A DNA stretch of 64,000 nucleotides from NCBI GenBank assembly GCA_910589415.1, contig OU342632.1, positions 41,591,341-41,655,340 on the forward strand. Reading direction: 5' to 3'. Position numbers and translations under genes: made by a program. Positions within the stretch are counted from its first letter, which is position 1, and each line of letters starts with the position of its first letter. Below, piece by piece: positions 1 through 12,143 of the stretch. A model generated the notes under the pieces. It saw only the letters and a program-made list of their open reading frames with translations, was not told the DNA's origin and searched no databases. The DNA comes from Malachius bipustulatus. Taxonomy: Eukaryota; Arthropoda; Insecta; Coleoptera; Melyridae.

Positions 1-1825
1 TATATTTTTCAATTAGGTAAATAGAAAAGTTTACTAATGTGACATATAAAAATAAAATAAAAAAGTAATCAAAAAAAAGTAGAGCTCATACCGCTAGGAA
101 ACGTGGCTATAGGATTCTTTTGTAGTCGGGGGTCAAAGCTGAAAATTTTTTCAAAAGTGGAAAAAAATTGACGAAGAACCTACCTACGATTTCTTGTCCT
201 TCTCGAATTTCTAAATCTGATGTCTAATATCTCGAATGAATTCACATAAGAAACCTTATTTACTTTTTGTACCAGAAAGGTTTAGATTTTTGAAAATTGT
301 GTCAAAACCAAAATTTATCTACCGTACGTCCCTGGTTCACGTTACACACAATAATAATTATGGAATTATTGCTATAATATTGAACTAATTAATAGAAAAA
401 CAAAACAGAAAATTTCATAGAAAAATATTAAGCTGTTTTGGAGTTGCACAATAGAATGTAATTTACTTTGGAAGATTGAACACCCTGTTACTTCTTTAAT
501 ACTCAATTAAGAGGGTAAGAAGAAAATCGATCCCATACTTAGTCAACTTAGAGAGCGCAGATATGATGACTTTTTTTAAGGAAAATTAGGAAAAAAGGTA
601 TCCAGAAAAAATCCGAGCAACAATTTTTTGTAACATCTTTTTAGGGACCCATAAATCTTCCAGGTGCCCGGAGACACTTTTTCAGCACCTCCATCCTTGA
701 GCATTGTTTTGGCGAATCGATTTAGCGGCTAAGTAGTCAGATTCTGAATCTGTCGAGAAAAACAGGAAAATGTTTTCTGAAAACTTTTTCTCGATTTTCT
801 TGAAGATGACTCAACAGATTCAGAATTACATAAACAAAGAAACTTTTCAATTACGAATGAACTATCTAAGATTTCTCTCTAAATCAATTAGGGGGCTAAC
901 ATTTTAATAATAAATTCGTGACTGTTATGAAAGAAAAAATCCATCTTCAGAGGTGAATATCTCGAGAACAGGACTTTGTAGTAGGTTATGCCAATGGAGA
1001 CTTTTGTCTACCCATCGAATACTACCGATCTCCAAAGTTACATCAAATGAAACAAGGAGCCAATTCCCATAAGAATTCTGCGTGGTTATTTCGACCCCCT
1101 TTATGGGGATAAATTTCACGCTATACCGCAAAATTTCATTTGAAAAAATATAGATCTGAAAAAGCTCTATATCTTTTTATTTAGACTTTTTTGTAGAGTT
1201 AACAGCTTAGCCGCAAAATCAATTCGCAAAAACAACCCTATTTCTCAAAATTCTCAAGGGTGGGTATGCTGAAAAATGGTTCCCAGGCTCTTTGAAGGCT
1301 ACGCTAATGAAATGTTACTTAAAATTACTGCCCGGATTTTTTTATAATTCAAACCCTAATTTTCCGGTATTATATCTCAATAACAAAATCAAATAGGTAC
1401 ATGGGTTGATTTGGGAAAAAAACCTTTTGCCTTTCAAAGTACCACAAAGCAGGGTTGCATGGTAGAAGTGATTTTTTTTAATATTACGTGAGGTATGACC
1501 TAGTACCACGTAGTTCAGGCATTGTTTATTCGATTTGATCCTTCTGCATAAAAAGTAAAATACACACACGAATAGTAAAGCTATAGGATTATTGCAGTGA
1601 GTAATCATTTTCACGCTACGACGTACTTTATTTCCAAAAGACAATGGAAAAGATATAACAATTATTTACATTAGTAAAAATTCAAGATATCATAAACTTG
1701 CTAAAATAATAAGAAAATTCGGTATTATGTAATTAAAATAATAGCATACAGGTATAAGTATAAACTTAGCGATTCGAAGACCACAGCAGAATTCAATTCC
1801 TTTCTGATCGTTCTTTGATACGAAA
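1..1825. other. 5' flank, no gene recognised
   Basis: AT-rich sequence without a convincing coding region. The short open frames here have no recognisable motif and low-complexity composition. It presumably includes the promoter and 5' untranslated region of the kinase gene that starts at 1826, but I see no clear core promoter. Confidence 0.4.
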
Positions 1826-4800
1826 ATGTGTGGTACCAATGAAAAACAAATTAAACAAAGTGTCCACTTATGGATGAAAGATATAATGCTGAAAGAAGGC
1901 ATCACTGAATATGAAGCAGAAATATCAGGGAACAGTGAAAATGGCGATGGATACGTAGGAGAAATAACGTTCGTTAAAGTGACAGGTACAACAGACAGTG
2001 GTAAAAGTAGAGAGTTCAATTATGTAATTAAAAGTGGTAAAATGGATGGCGGTTTAAGAAAAGAAGCTCCAGTAACTGAAGCCTACGTTACAGAGATGTT
2101 TTTCTATAACAAAATATACCCCGTCTACATGAAGTTTCAGAAAGACTACAACATTGAAGCACCTTTTAATAATTTACCAAAGTGCCTCGCGATGTTCCAT
2201 CATAATGGTACTGAAATAATCATACTGGAAAATCTGAAGAAAATTGGATTCGAATTACATGATAGAAAGAAGGCGATGAATCTGGATCATCTAAAAATTA
2301 TTTATAAACATTATGGTATACTTCATGGGATTTCTTTTGCAATAAAAGAGAAAAACAGAGAGCTGTTCGACGAACTAAGCAGTGGATTGCACGACGTTTC
2401 CAGGCAGTTCCTTACTAAAAGTAAACTGGTGCAACCAGTTCTTGACATATTTCAGGAATCCTATTCGTTGTTCGAGGGTAATGAAGAAATCATTAATCAA
2501 TTAAATGATATTAAAAAAAGATTACCTCACATATTTTCGGACTACTTAGACGAAGCTCAAGAAAAAGTTATCATACATGGAGATTGTTGGAATAATAATT
2601 TTATGTTCAAATATGGGGTGAGTAGTTTTTTAGTTCAATTGAAATTCGGATCAAACTTATCATTTTAACATTTTTCAATTTTCAATATCCCATTCCTCCC
2701 CTAATTATCCACGTACAAAAAGAATGCGAAAATTGTACATTGTACCAAGGATTACATACAACATCGTTCAACAGTTGCAAACAGAAACGTTTTCTTACTG
2801 TACGTTTGATATTGATATTGATATTGATATTGAGGGTGTCAGATGCGCTGCGACCTATTACAGATCTATTGTGCCCCCTCTTCTCTGCTTCTTTGGAGTA
2901 TATTCCCTTCATTGAAGCAGCCTCTCCAACTCCGCTTTCCTTAGGAATTTCAGGATTTGAAGGGGATCAAGGCCGGGCAAAGCCCCCCCGTTGAGCTGGT
3001 GTTGGCCCAGAACATCGTTTCTTTCACGTTCTAGGGCTTCGCAGTTCATCAATAGGTGACGAGGCGTCTCGTTTTCTTCCTTGCAGAGTCTGCAAACGCC
3101 ATCATTTTCTATACCAAGTTTCCTCAGGTGTTCATTGAGCTTGCAATGACCTGTTAGGAATCCTGTTAGCATTCTGAGACTTCCTTTGTTGAGGGTCAGG
3201 AGTTTCCTTGACCTTTCTCGGTTAAAGTTCCCGAGGAGCTCCTTGGATTGTCTCAATCCTGAGAGGTTATTCCAATGGATTTCTCTCAGTTTTTCTTCTT
3301 TCTTCCGAAGTTCTGCCTTGAAAAACGTGTCTTCAAGGCTACAGAATGGTTCTGGTCCTATAAAGGGCGTCGATGCTCCTTTTCTTGCCAATGAGTGGGC
3401 ACGTTCGTTTCCCTCAATCCCAGTGTGTCCTGGTATCCATTTGAGGTGAATTTTGTTCTCTCTGCCTAGTTTATTGAGTTTTTGTAGGCAGTTCCATGCC
3501 ATTTTTGAGCTGATGATAGGAGAGCTCAGCGTCTTTATGGCTGCTTGACTGTTTGTCAGTATTGCTATTTCCCTAGTTTTATAGTTTCTGTCGAGGTTTA
3601 TTTGGGCGCATACTTCTGTTGCGTACAGTTCCGCTTGAAGTATGCTTGGGGATGTTCCCATCGGCTCGGAGTAGTTGGTGCCTGGCCCATATACTCCTGC
3701 CCCAGTTCCCTCGGTGGCCTTTGAGCCGTCTGTGTACCATCTTATTGTACCTTCTTTGAGAGTGTGAATGGATGTGTTGCTCCATTCTTCTTTCGTAGAC
3801 AGTTCCATGATGAAGTTTCTCTTGAAGCTGAATTTCTTGATAGTTTCGTCTTTTGGCATTATCAGGAGGTTTTTACAGATGTTCAGGGGTTGATTCCCCT
3901 CGGTCCATAGTCCCCCCCTGATCCCCATTCTTGACATTCTGAGTTGAGCCTCTGCGGCACTTCTCTCAATCACTAAGTGCAGTGGTGTGAGATCTAGAAT
4001 TACTTCCAACGCTGCTGTTGGGCATGTTCTCATTGCTCCTGTGATGCAGAGGCATGCAAGTCTCTGGATCTTCTCGAGGGTTTTCCTCGCTGTTATTAAC
4101 TTGGTCCTCTTGTGCCAGACGACCGCTCCGTATGTGATGATGGGTCTCACTAGCATGGTGTACATCCAGCGTAAAATGGATGGGTTACAACCCCATGCAT
4201 TCCCCGCCATTCTCCTGCACACCATGAGTACGGATGTGGCCTTACTTACTGTTGCACTTAAGTGCTTGTTCCACATTAGTTACTGTACGTTAAATTAGTA
4301 ATATATTTCCAAGTTTACATTGACTTTTGGATTCTCATTCAACTTGTCACAATTATCACAAATTGAACCTCCATGTAAATAAAATTTAATTTATTTTCCA
4401 GAACAATCCGAACTCTCCAATCGACCTCTGCATCTTGGACTGGCAATGCTCCACTCTAACCACCCCCGTTCGCGATCTGTCTTACAATCTCTACGCCTGT
4501 GCCTCCTCAACTGAACTGTCTCATCTGGATGAGCTCCTTCGTTGCTACCACGACTCCCTGTCATCCTTCTTACGTCAAGTTGGACTTGACCCGGAGAAGA
4601 TTTTCCCATTCACGCAGCTAAAGGACCAATGGCGAAAGTACTCCATTTGGGGATTAATAGTTAGCATCTTTGTCCTTAGACTGGCTCTGTGCGATAGCGA
4701 AGAAGCGCCTGATCTGACAGCTGCTTGTAACAAGGAGGATGGAATCGAAGAGATGTTTAAGTTCGAGATGAAAAGCCAAGAATTATATAATGAGAGGGTT

Positions 4801-4836
4801 AGAGGGATTATCGAGCATTATTTTTCTCAGAAATAG
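1826..4836 (+). CDS. EcKinase/CHKov-like small-molecule kinase, two exons
   Basis: Join 1826..2617 and 4402..4836, 408 residues, close to the usual ~400-420 of the family. The ATG at 1826 opens exon 1. Exon 1 ends at ATATGGG before GTGAGT (phase 0) and exon 2 follows TTTTCCAG. The phosphotransferase signature is split by the splice: HGDCWNNN (H251, D253, N258) ends exon 1, and LCILDWQ (D277, the metal-binding Asp position) lies 13 codons into exon 2. These match the EcKinase-like family (ecdysteroid kinase, CHKov, JhI-26), cytosolic ATP-dependent kinases related to choline and aminoglycoside kinases. The substrate cannot be told from sequence; ecdysteroid phosphorylation is known only for some members. 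The 1.8-kb intron contains an antisense LINE. AATAAA lies at 5058-5063. The model looks complete and intact. Confidence 0.9.
2810..2835. repeat. ATTGAT microsatellite tail of the LINE
   Basis: About four copies of a 6-bp unit at the 3' junction of the LINE, next to the target-site duplication. The repeat is part of the element tail, not of the host intron. Confidence 0.8.
2909..4276 (-). CDS. LINE ORF2 C-terminal fragment: RT end, RNase H, CCHC-like motif
   Basis: 455 codons, open from near the truncation point to a stop; the ATG at 4276 is only the first Met inside the truncated element. Residues ~1-150 are the post-catalytic RT region (IITYGAVVWH, IQRLACLCITGA). RNase H spans ~175-300: YTDGS (D183), AELYA (E216), TNSQAA (N242 where Asp is usual) and GHTGIEGNERAHSLA (H294 where Asp is usual). 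A C-x2-C...H...C motif (CRLCKEENETPRHLLMNC) follows near residue 400. Two of the four acidic RNase H residues are therefore replaced, so nuclease activity is doubtful even though the frame is intact. Confidence 0.85.
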   Translation of the reverse strand: MWNKHLSATVSKATSVLMVCRRMAGNAWGCNPSILRWMYTMLVRPIITYGAVVWHKRTKLITARKTLEKIQRLACLCITGAMRTCPTAALEVILDLTPLHLVIERSAAEAQLRMSRMGIRGGLWTEGNQPLNICKNLLIMPKDETIKKFSFKRNFIMELSTKEEWSNTSIHTLKEGTIRWYTDGSKATEGTGAGVYGPGTNYSEPMGTSPSILQAELYATEVCAQINLDRNYKTREIAILTNSQAAIKTLSSPIISSKMAWNCLQKLNKLGRENKIHLKWIPGHTGIEGNERAHSLARKGASTPFIGPEPFCSLEDTFFKAELRKKEEKLREIHWNNLSGLRQSKELLGNFNRERSRKLLTLNKGSLRMLTGFLTGHCKLNEHLRKLGIENDGVCRLCKEENETPRHLLMNCEALERERNDVLGQHQLNGGALPGLDPLQILKFLRKAELERLLQ

Positions 4837-7208
4837 GGTATTTCTAGGGGTGTTTAAATTTAAAAATATAACTACTTTTTTACACTTCCTCAAGATATCG
4901 AAGATATCAAGATATCACAAGGAGAGGGGCGAATGATTTATTTTCATTTGATTAATTTTCAACAACGAGTTACATCTTTATTTTTTCGCACTTTATTTTT
5001 ATTCATTTACTAAATCCATTGTTTGTTTTTTATGATCTCACCCTTGCATTGATCTGTAATAAAACTAAGCTCTTCAATTATTATTATTATTAAAGTTTTC
5101 AATTTTCCACGTAATTTGAATTGTTTTTTATTTCGTGATATCATTTTCGTCATTTGACGCCATTTTCAATGGTCTTAGGATCACGGCACCATATGACCGT
5201 GAATATTTGTGCGAAGTGAAACTTAACAATTGCATTTGTTTACAATGACAAGAGATTTAAACATAACAATTTAGAATTACTATTGCCTATGAAGTGAGCA
5301 ACGCCTATCTATTTTATTAATAGACTTTTGCATGGTAAAGTCATTAATTAGAAGACATAAAAAGATGTCTGCTTTGACGAAATTTTTTATTTCTCTTTTT
5401 TCTGAGTTACTGAAACAATTATTATTATTACTTGCGTGTTATTTTTTCAACTATACTAGTATAGGACAAATTTATTAGTCATTTAATTACTTAAACAAGG
5501 CGTGATGATATTCAGATAGATAAGATATTTTAAGCAATTTGACACCTGTTTCTATTCTGAAGAACTAATGTTAATAGTAAGTTTTAGTATAACTTGGAAT
5601 CATTAATACGCATTTTCAAATCTGACTGGGAGACTTAAGAGAGTTAAAACTGAATGCCTGATGTATAGTCGTCTCATCTTTGAGGAAAAAGTCTGGCTTA
5701 CATCATATTCAATCTACAATAAGTCAAGATCATTCCTCGGGGATTTGTATAGAGTTTATAGGGTCCTTGTAGGTTTTCTACTAATCAAATTTTAGCATGG
5801 TCACGGAGTACTTATAGGGGCGGGAATTGACATGTGCCAAGAAAAGGAGGTAATTCTACATAAAGAATAATACTTTTCCTATAATCTTATATGCCCAAAT
5901 GTACAGTTTTCAAAATACATGTCAAATTTTGTTTTTTTTTCCAATATTTTGCCATTATTTCGAGAACCGTATAAGATACAATGTTCAGCTCTCACACACT
6001 TTGTGCTCATTAATCCATCATTTTCATTGTAAAATAAAGATTTTAAGAAAATTGAGTGGCCTATAGATTTTGAGTACTTTGAGAGTTTCAACCTCCTAAC
6101 TACACCACTGTAATAAATGCGATTTCAAGAAGCCTTACAACCGACCATATTTTCTAAACGTAAATGGTACTCCTGGTTAACAGCTCTAAAGTTTCCAAGA
6201 AAAACGGCAATTTACGATGAAAAACTCGCTTTGGATGCGTTTCAAAAGCTGTGTTGGAAAATGAAGGGCAAAAAACCTTCGCTCAAGTGTAAAAAAATTG
6301 GTATGATAAAGGTAGCTAATGCTAATATATTAATCATATATGACATATACATATGATTAATCTCAAAACGGATCCCGAATGTCTTGAAAAAACTGGAAAA
6401 ATAATATTTTTTGACACTGTATATCTCCAAATAAGTACGTCTAAGCATAATAATATGTATAAATTCATTGAGAAAAAAGTCTTATTTTTTATGTAGCATA
6501 AATCACTCCCTGTTTCTGGTACACGTTATTTACGGGAACCCTGTATAGAGTGTAGGTATTGGATATACAGGTGTCCTGAAAAAGTTTATCAAGGTGTTTG
6601 CCATAAATGTTTTCGTCGACAATGATGGGATTTTCCTTAAGGCATTTTTTACATTGGGGCTTCGTTCTCAAGATACAGAATGTTAAAATTAAAAAAAAAA
6701 AACGTTTTTTTATTCATAAATAGTAAATTCCGTTGTTTCTTACGATATTCAGTTGAAATTTTGCGCATACTTCTTTCGTATTTTTCAATTTTTACAACAA
6801 ATCAACAAAGAGAATGAAGCTCCAGCAGATGAAACGAGGGTTATAGAACACATTGAGCCCTGGACATTTTCCTGAGCACGCCTCTGGTTCAAAGGTAGGT
6901 ATTGTTTGTTTAGATCAAGCGTTGATCTTTTATTTTTACCACTGTTGAAATATTTTGATTACATGCTGCCCAAAAATCAGCAAAATTATTTAGTTTATTG
7001 ATGGTAACGAGGGAAACAATAAAATTAATGGAAAATAACAAAAATAAAATAAATAAGGAAGGATTGAAAGTTACAGGGGAAGAATTTCGAGGAAAACGCA
7101 CTTTTCTGTTCTTTAATTTGGTTGTTGTAGTTCCACTGAGTTACTATTGAATACTTATGTAGGTACCTATCAGCTATATTGATTAAAAATCAGTAATATA
7201 ACACAAAA
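4837..7208. other. 3' UTR of kinase, then intergenic DNA
   Basis: The first ~230 bases form the kinase 3' untranslated region with AATAAA at 5058-5063. The rest is AT-rich with no supported gene. Around 6480-6700 the sequence resembles decayed miniature-element ends (for example an oligo-A run and a CAAGATACAGAATGTT-like stretch), but no boundaries can be drawn. Confidence 0.5.
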
Positions 7209-7714
7209 CAGGATGTTTCAGGTGAAAAGGGAAATATTTATTGCAGCCTTTAGTTTTACATTTTTGAAGATATTTCCTAAACGAGGCCTCATCTTGAAAA
7301 AGTCATTGGGTGGAGTGCTAGAACGCTAATTAAAGATTTGTCAGATAATTATTGATTTTAAATTGCAAATTTTAAAAATAGGGTGAATATTTTGAATGGT
7401 CTTTCATTTTTTATCAGTAATTAACTCCTCTAAAAGGGGGTAGAGTTTATTTCCAGCAATAGCAGACCAACATTTTGACAATACAGGGTATTTTAAAATC
7501 AGTAATTATCTGACAGATCTGTAATTAACGTTCTAGCACTCCACCGATTATCTCTTTGATGCTTAAATTACGATTTTATAAATGACGTTCAATTTTGGTT
7601 GTTCCATTAGTTAGGTCCGCATTTCCGGACCTATGTTTATATGAACTTTTCTACTTGTATGACCCATACTAATAATTTCACTCTTAAATATTATAGTTCT
7701 CCTGAAACACCTTG
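7209..7714. mobile_element. MITE with diverged terminal inverted repeats
   Basis: The left end CAGGATGTTTCAGG pairs with the right end CCTGAAACACCTTG. A second inward block (GGTGGAGTGCTAGAACG at ~7310 and its reverse complement at ~7530-7548, followed by TCAGATAATTA) also pairs in inverted orientation. No coding capacity. It has the form of a Tc1/mariner-type non-autonomous element, but a clear TA duplication is not seen. Confidence 0.65.
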
Positions 7715-7960
7715 CATAATTGGTTGGACTGTTTGAGTTTGTATTTTAGTAAATATAAATGTTGTTTCCTGTCAGCTTTAAGTATGCCAGTCAATCCTAA
7801 TAAAATTCCCAGAAACTTCTTGAAAACTACAGATAACCTGAGAATATGATTCATAGAAGATTACAACCCTGACAAGTCTCTATCCAAATTCGTCTGTATT
7901 TTTCATAGGTAGGTATAGGAAAAATTCCTTGCAGGGAATGAACAATGTGATAAGCTTATT

Positions 7961-9003
7961 TACAACTCATTTATTGAGATTTTTTATAATTTTGGTTGGT
8001 TTTACTTTATTAGGTTTTGGATTCAAAGGTTTGGCTTCAGTTAACGTTTCAACCAATTTATTTACTTCTTCATCAACACATTCGTTTTCTTTTGTAGCAT
8101 TTCTGAAAGCTGATTTTTTTGTTAATGTCAAAATGTCTTGAAGTATTTTCGTTATTGTATTTTACCTGATCTCTCTCGAGCAATATCAAGAACAGGCTCC
8201 AAACTGATTAATCCGTCATTCAAGTCCTGGCTTGGAGCTAAAGGATTGCCACCAGTTTGTGACTTTGCTCTGATAGGAAGCTGTCCAATTTTCGACATGT
8301 TTATCGATCTTTCCCTTATTATCAGAATATCAAATTTGGAATCCGAGTCTGTCTCGGATAATTCAGAAGCGGTATCATCCAGTATTTCAGTTTTTATATT
8401 TTTCAACGTAGCATATTTCAAAGACTCGCGTCGATTCCTAGCCACTTCAATTTCAGTACGTTCAGGAGATATCTCTTTTGGTTTGGCGCCAGTTCTCGTC
8501 TTTTCAGATTCAGTTATTGGCGTTTTGTGTTTGGTTGCGGATGTGGAGGCTGCAGATGCATCTACTTTTTGTTTTTTCTTTGACTTCTGTTCTTTCTGTT
8601 TCTGATCCTCTGCTTCGAAGCCCCCTTTTGTTAGGGGATTTGTCTCAGCAATTTGATTTTCTTCAATAGAAATTAATTTTTCGGGGTTCTTAGGCCGGGA
8701 GCTTCTAGGTCGCCCATTTGACTTTTTAGGAGGCTGTGATGTTGAAGGTTTTTCGATTTCCACAACAATGTTTCTTTGTGACGGAAAAAGATCGTCATTG
8801 CTCCCTAACAAGATATTTTCTATAGTTCCACTATGATTTTTCGTAGACACCAATAACTGAGAATATTCATTACTGAGACTAACTTTAGCAGTTTCTGCTT
8901 CCACGGCAACTTCAGCAGCTTTTTGTTGTAATTCTTCGACGCTATTAAAGTAAAGTTTGTGGAATATGAAATTACGTAATAGTCTATTGTCAGAAGATAA
9001 CAT
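7961..9003 (-). CDS. Unrecognised Lys/Ser-rich protein, reading frame broken near 8150
   Basis: From the ATG at 9003 the frame runs 283 codons to a stop at 8152. The N-terminal ~60 residues look helical (LLRNFIFHKL, VEELQQKAAEVAVEAETA). The rest is charged and probably disordered, with basic clusters (KKSNGRPRSSRPK, KQKEQKSKKKQK) that suggest a nuclear protein. The same type of sequence continues in another frame for ~56 residues to a stop at 7961. The two parts join in frame if 29 bases (8137-8165), which begin GT and end AG, are removed, or after a 1-bp correction. A 29-nt intron is shorter than usual for insects, so an indel is more likely. I do not recognise the family. It could be a real gene, a retrocopy or an element ORF. 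Confidence 0.4.
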
Positions 9004-9148
9004 ATTTTAGAAAGTATTAAAGCTGAAATATTGAATTTTTTTAAATACCTACTAACGTTTTCACGGAGTTTGGAAATATAAATGGCTTTTCATCTTTCTT
9101 ATTAAATTCACTTGATGGGATTTTACCTTTTTTCAAATGTCCTTTCAT

Positions 9149-9637
9149 CTATGTCATGAACGACTGGTGCCTAAATAAGAATCTATAAATTCTGTTTTGC
9201 AATAGAAACTTTGCAATTTTGGCTAAAATTATTTCAAAAATTTGCTTCAATATGACTTTTTCATGTTCCTTCATGTCACTACATGTCACGAAAATTACAT
9301 TAGGTATTGTCAAATTAACACTGAACTTGATCAAAAATTCTACCAGAATTCACACCGAAGATAATCTTATAAAAAGATCTTATATTCTTTCATATATTGT
9401 GAGAAATCTTCTTTTTAGTGTTCGCCAAAATCAATAATTGAATTTTTTGTTATCACAAATACTTTTTTTAATAATCAATGGCAACCTTTTAACAAATTAT
9501 TGTCCGTTATGTTGGGAGTTTGAAAACGACTTTTTGCTGTGACCATGATACAACCACCCGATCTTAGTTCACAATAAACAACTTTACTGTCAGACAGTCA
9601 GATATTGAACACAGTCTACAAACGTCTAAATAAGCTA
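9149..9637. other. Intergenic, nothing recognised
   Basis: AT-rich sequence between the Lys/Ser-rich ORF and the left end of the DD82E-like transposon. Short open frames on both strands lack motifs. Confidence 0.4.
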
Positions 9638-10412
9638 CACGTTGATTAATTTCTAGATAGTCTGCCAAGGTCATATTTGTTTACGCTGCGTTGTAACGTC
9701 GAACATTATGACACTAAAAATGACAGTTAGAATTTGAAGGTTATTAAAGGGATCAAATGAAAATGTTTGACATTAGGAAGATGCAAAAACAATAAATTTA
9801 ATAATCGATCACAACATCGCCCTGGCTTTGTTGTCAACTGTTCTATCCAAAATAATAAACTGATTTTGTTCTGTTTACGTCTGTCAGTTTTAAGAGTTAA
9901 TTTTTAATTTTATAAAATAAATTAAAAATTATTAGAATTATCTAAAAAGTGATAGATTATCTTTAAATGTAAGCAAAATGCCAAAACATATAAGTAAAGA
10001 AGCGCAACAGCAGATGGTGGCAAATTTATTCGAATATTTTGGAAACGAATCAATGAATGGGGGCCATTATACCCCTAACATCACTGAGCAAGGTATAAAA
10101 ATTATTTTATAGGTTCAAATACTACTGACATCAAGTAATAAATATTATGATTTAGAGGGTAGCTGAAGCTCTGAAATTGTCGCTTTGGTACCGTCTCTAC
10201 ATACTCTACATACCGTCCTCAAAGACAAGTATATATTTGAGTGCAGCAAATCTTCTCTTTTGTGCGTCTTAAAGAAAATTGGATTTAAATGGAAAAAAGA
10301 CAATCCACGTCGAGGTCTCCTGGAATTAGGTCACATTATTGTCAAAAGAGTGAAGTTCCTACGCGCATATGTAGATTACAAAAGAGAAGGCATCTTACCA
10401 ATAATTTGTGTA

Positions 10413-11158
10413 CAGTGCGCGAGAAAAGTAAGGAATAAATTCGATAAAACGGAGGGGGCTGTTTTTTTGAAAAAAATAAAAAAACAGGTCGATTTTGTTT
10501 TTGAGTTGTTCAACTTTTGACATAATATTTGGGTATACAGGGTGATGCGCGAAAAAGTGGTGACGTCATCGTAATTTTTTTTTAAAGGCAACCCTTATTT
10601 TTTATTCCATTTTTTGATACCTCATTCAATTGCCAGTGTGGTAATGTAATCAATTTGTAACCTTAAATAAGTAAAATTCTGAGAAAACAGCTTGTGAGTC
10701 AAAATTGTGCACTTTTTACTGATGTGAAAATCGGAACATTAGCGATAAAAATAAAAAAAATATCAAATAAAAATGACTGCTTCCAAGGTAATTTTATAAG
10801 ATCTGTCTATTAAATTAAGTCTATTAAATTAAATCTGTTAAATTAAATTAAATTAAATCTATTAAATCTGTCTAAATTAAGTTCTTTTCACAGAAATTTC
10901 GTTATTTAAGGTTACAAATTAATTATATTACCGTATTGGCAATTGAATTAAGTATTAAACAATGGAATAAAAAATAATGGTTGCCATTTTAAAAAAATAC
11001 CGATGACGTCACAACTTTTTCGCGCATCACCCTGTATATCCAAATATTATGTCAAAAGTTGAACAACTCAAAAACAAAATCGACCTGTTTTTTAATTTTT
11101 TCAAAAAAACAGCCCCCTCCGTTTTATCGAATTTATTCCTTACTTTTCTCGCGCACTG
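10413..11158. mobile_element. Fold-back MITE 1 (CAGTGCGCG ends)
   Basis: A 746-bp palindromic element with TA on both sides (10411-10412, 11159-11160). The arms are over 200 bp and nearly identical: CAGTGCGCGAGAAAAG at the left pairs with CTTTTCTCGCGCACTG at the right, and the pairing continues inward through the GGTGACGTCATCG-like block. The short open frames inside are mirror images of each other and do not code for known proteins. Confidence 0.9.
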
Positions 11159-11162
11159 TATA

Positions 11163-12014
11163 CAGGGTAAGTCATTGATATGGGAAAGCTCGATTGCACC
11201 TACACCATTAAAGATATAGAAATGAACCAAAAAGTGTTGTAAATGGGAGGGTAAAGTGCAGTTTGTAAAATTATTTTCAGATACACAGGATGGCCCAATA
11301 TCGCTGTACGTCATACAAAACTTTGTTATTTTAAATAGGACACCCTCTATATTATTACATTTTCATATTGTTTGAGAAAAGTCAAAAAGAATGGTTTGTA
11401 AAGTTGAAGTTTGTAATGAGTATTTTATGAGTTATAAACAAATGAAAATCGCTATTTTTTATTTTCAAATCAGCTTATATTGAAAACGGCTCCAGATAAT
11501 GGAAAAACGGTTTACATGTTCCTATCTTAACTTTTCAAGCGGTATCCTATTGGATGGATGAAATTTTTATACAGAGTGGTAAAAAATTTCATTATTTTCA
11601 TCACCCGGTATAAAAATTTCAGCTACATGATAGGATACCAAATTAAAAATTAAGATAGGGACATGTAAACCGTTTTTCCATATCTCGAGCCGTTTTCAAT
11701 ATAAGCTGATTTGAAAATGAAAAATCGCGATTTTCATTTGTTTATAACTCATAAATTGCTCATTACAAACTTCAACTTTACAAACCATTCTTTTTGACTT
11801 TTCTGAAACAATATGAAAATGTAATAATATAGAGGGTGTCCAATTTAAAATAACAAAGTTGTATGGCGTACAGCGATATTGGGCCATCCTGTGTATCTAA
11901 AAATAATTTTACAAACTGCACTTTACCCTCCCATTTACAGTACTTTTTGGTTCATTTCGATATCTTTAATGGTGTAGGTGCAATCGAGCTTTCCCATATC
12001 AATGACTTACCCTG
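11163..12014. mobile_element. Fold-back MITE 2 (CAGGGTAAG ends)
   Basis: An 852-bp palindrome directly abutting MITE 1, with TA at 11161-11162 and 12015-12016. The arms of roughly 400 bp run from CAGGGTAAGTCATTG to CAATGACTTACCCTG. The middle (~11590) carries a short unpaired loop. No coding capacity. Confidence 0.9.
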
Positions 12015-12143
12015 TATGTATAGACGAAACATGGATCTCTCAAAACGGCACAATGGGAAGGTCTTGGCAGGATCAAAACCCACGCAGTGTCAAGAAACTG
12101 AACAGAAGACGGAAGGCAAAAGGTGTTTTAAATACTTATAATA

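Larger units (their letters stand above)
2807..4279 (-). mobile_element. 5'-truncated non-LTR retrotransposon (RNase H-bearing)
   Basis: This insertion lies antisense inside the kinase intron. It is bounded by a perfect 12-bp target-site duplication, TTACTGTACGTT, at 2795-2806 and 4280-4291. The 3' end, on the minus strand, finishes in about four units of a 6-bp simple repeat (ATTGAT on the plus strand), a typical non-LTR tail. Only the 3' end of the element is kept: the RT thumb, RNase H and a Cys/His tail. The exact duplication and uninterrupted frame argue for a recent insertion. The presence of RNase H points to the I/R1/LOA/Outcast-type clades; I cannot choose among them. Confidence 0.9.

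Noticed and set aside
8137..8165. A 29-nt GT...AG intron
   Set aside because: It is in frame, but it is below the usual minimum intron size in insects. An indel is more likely; kept only as a finding.
9049..9148. A 100-nt open stretch upstream of the Lys/Ser-rich ORF that might be its first exon
   Set aside because: The nearest CAG acceptor leads into a frame with a stop before the ATG at 9003. No GT-AG combination joined the two in frame.
10185..10520. A 111-codon ORF as an independent gene
   Set aside because: Its first part is transposase and its last part is MITE arm sequence; the mirrored ORF occurs in the other arm.
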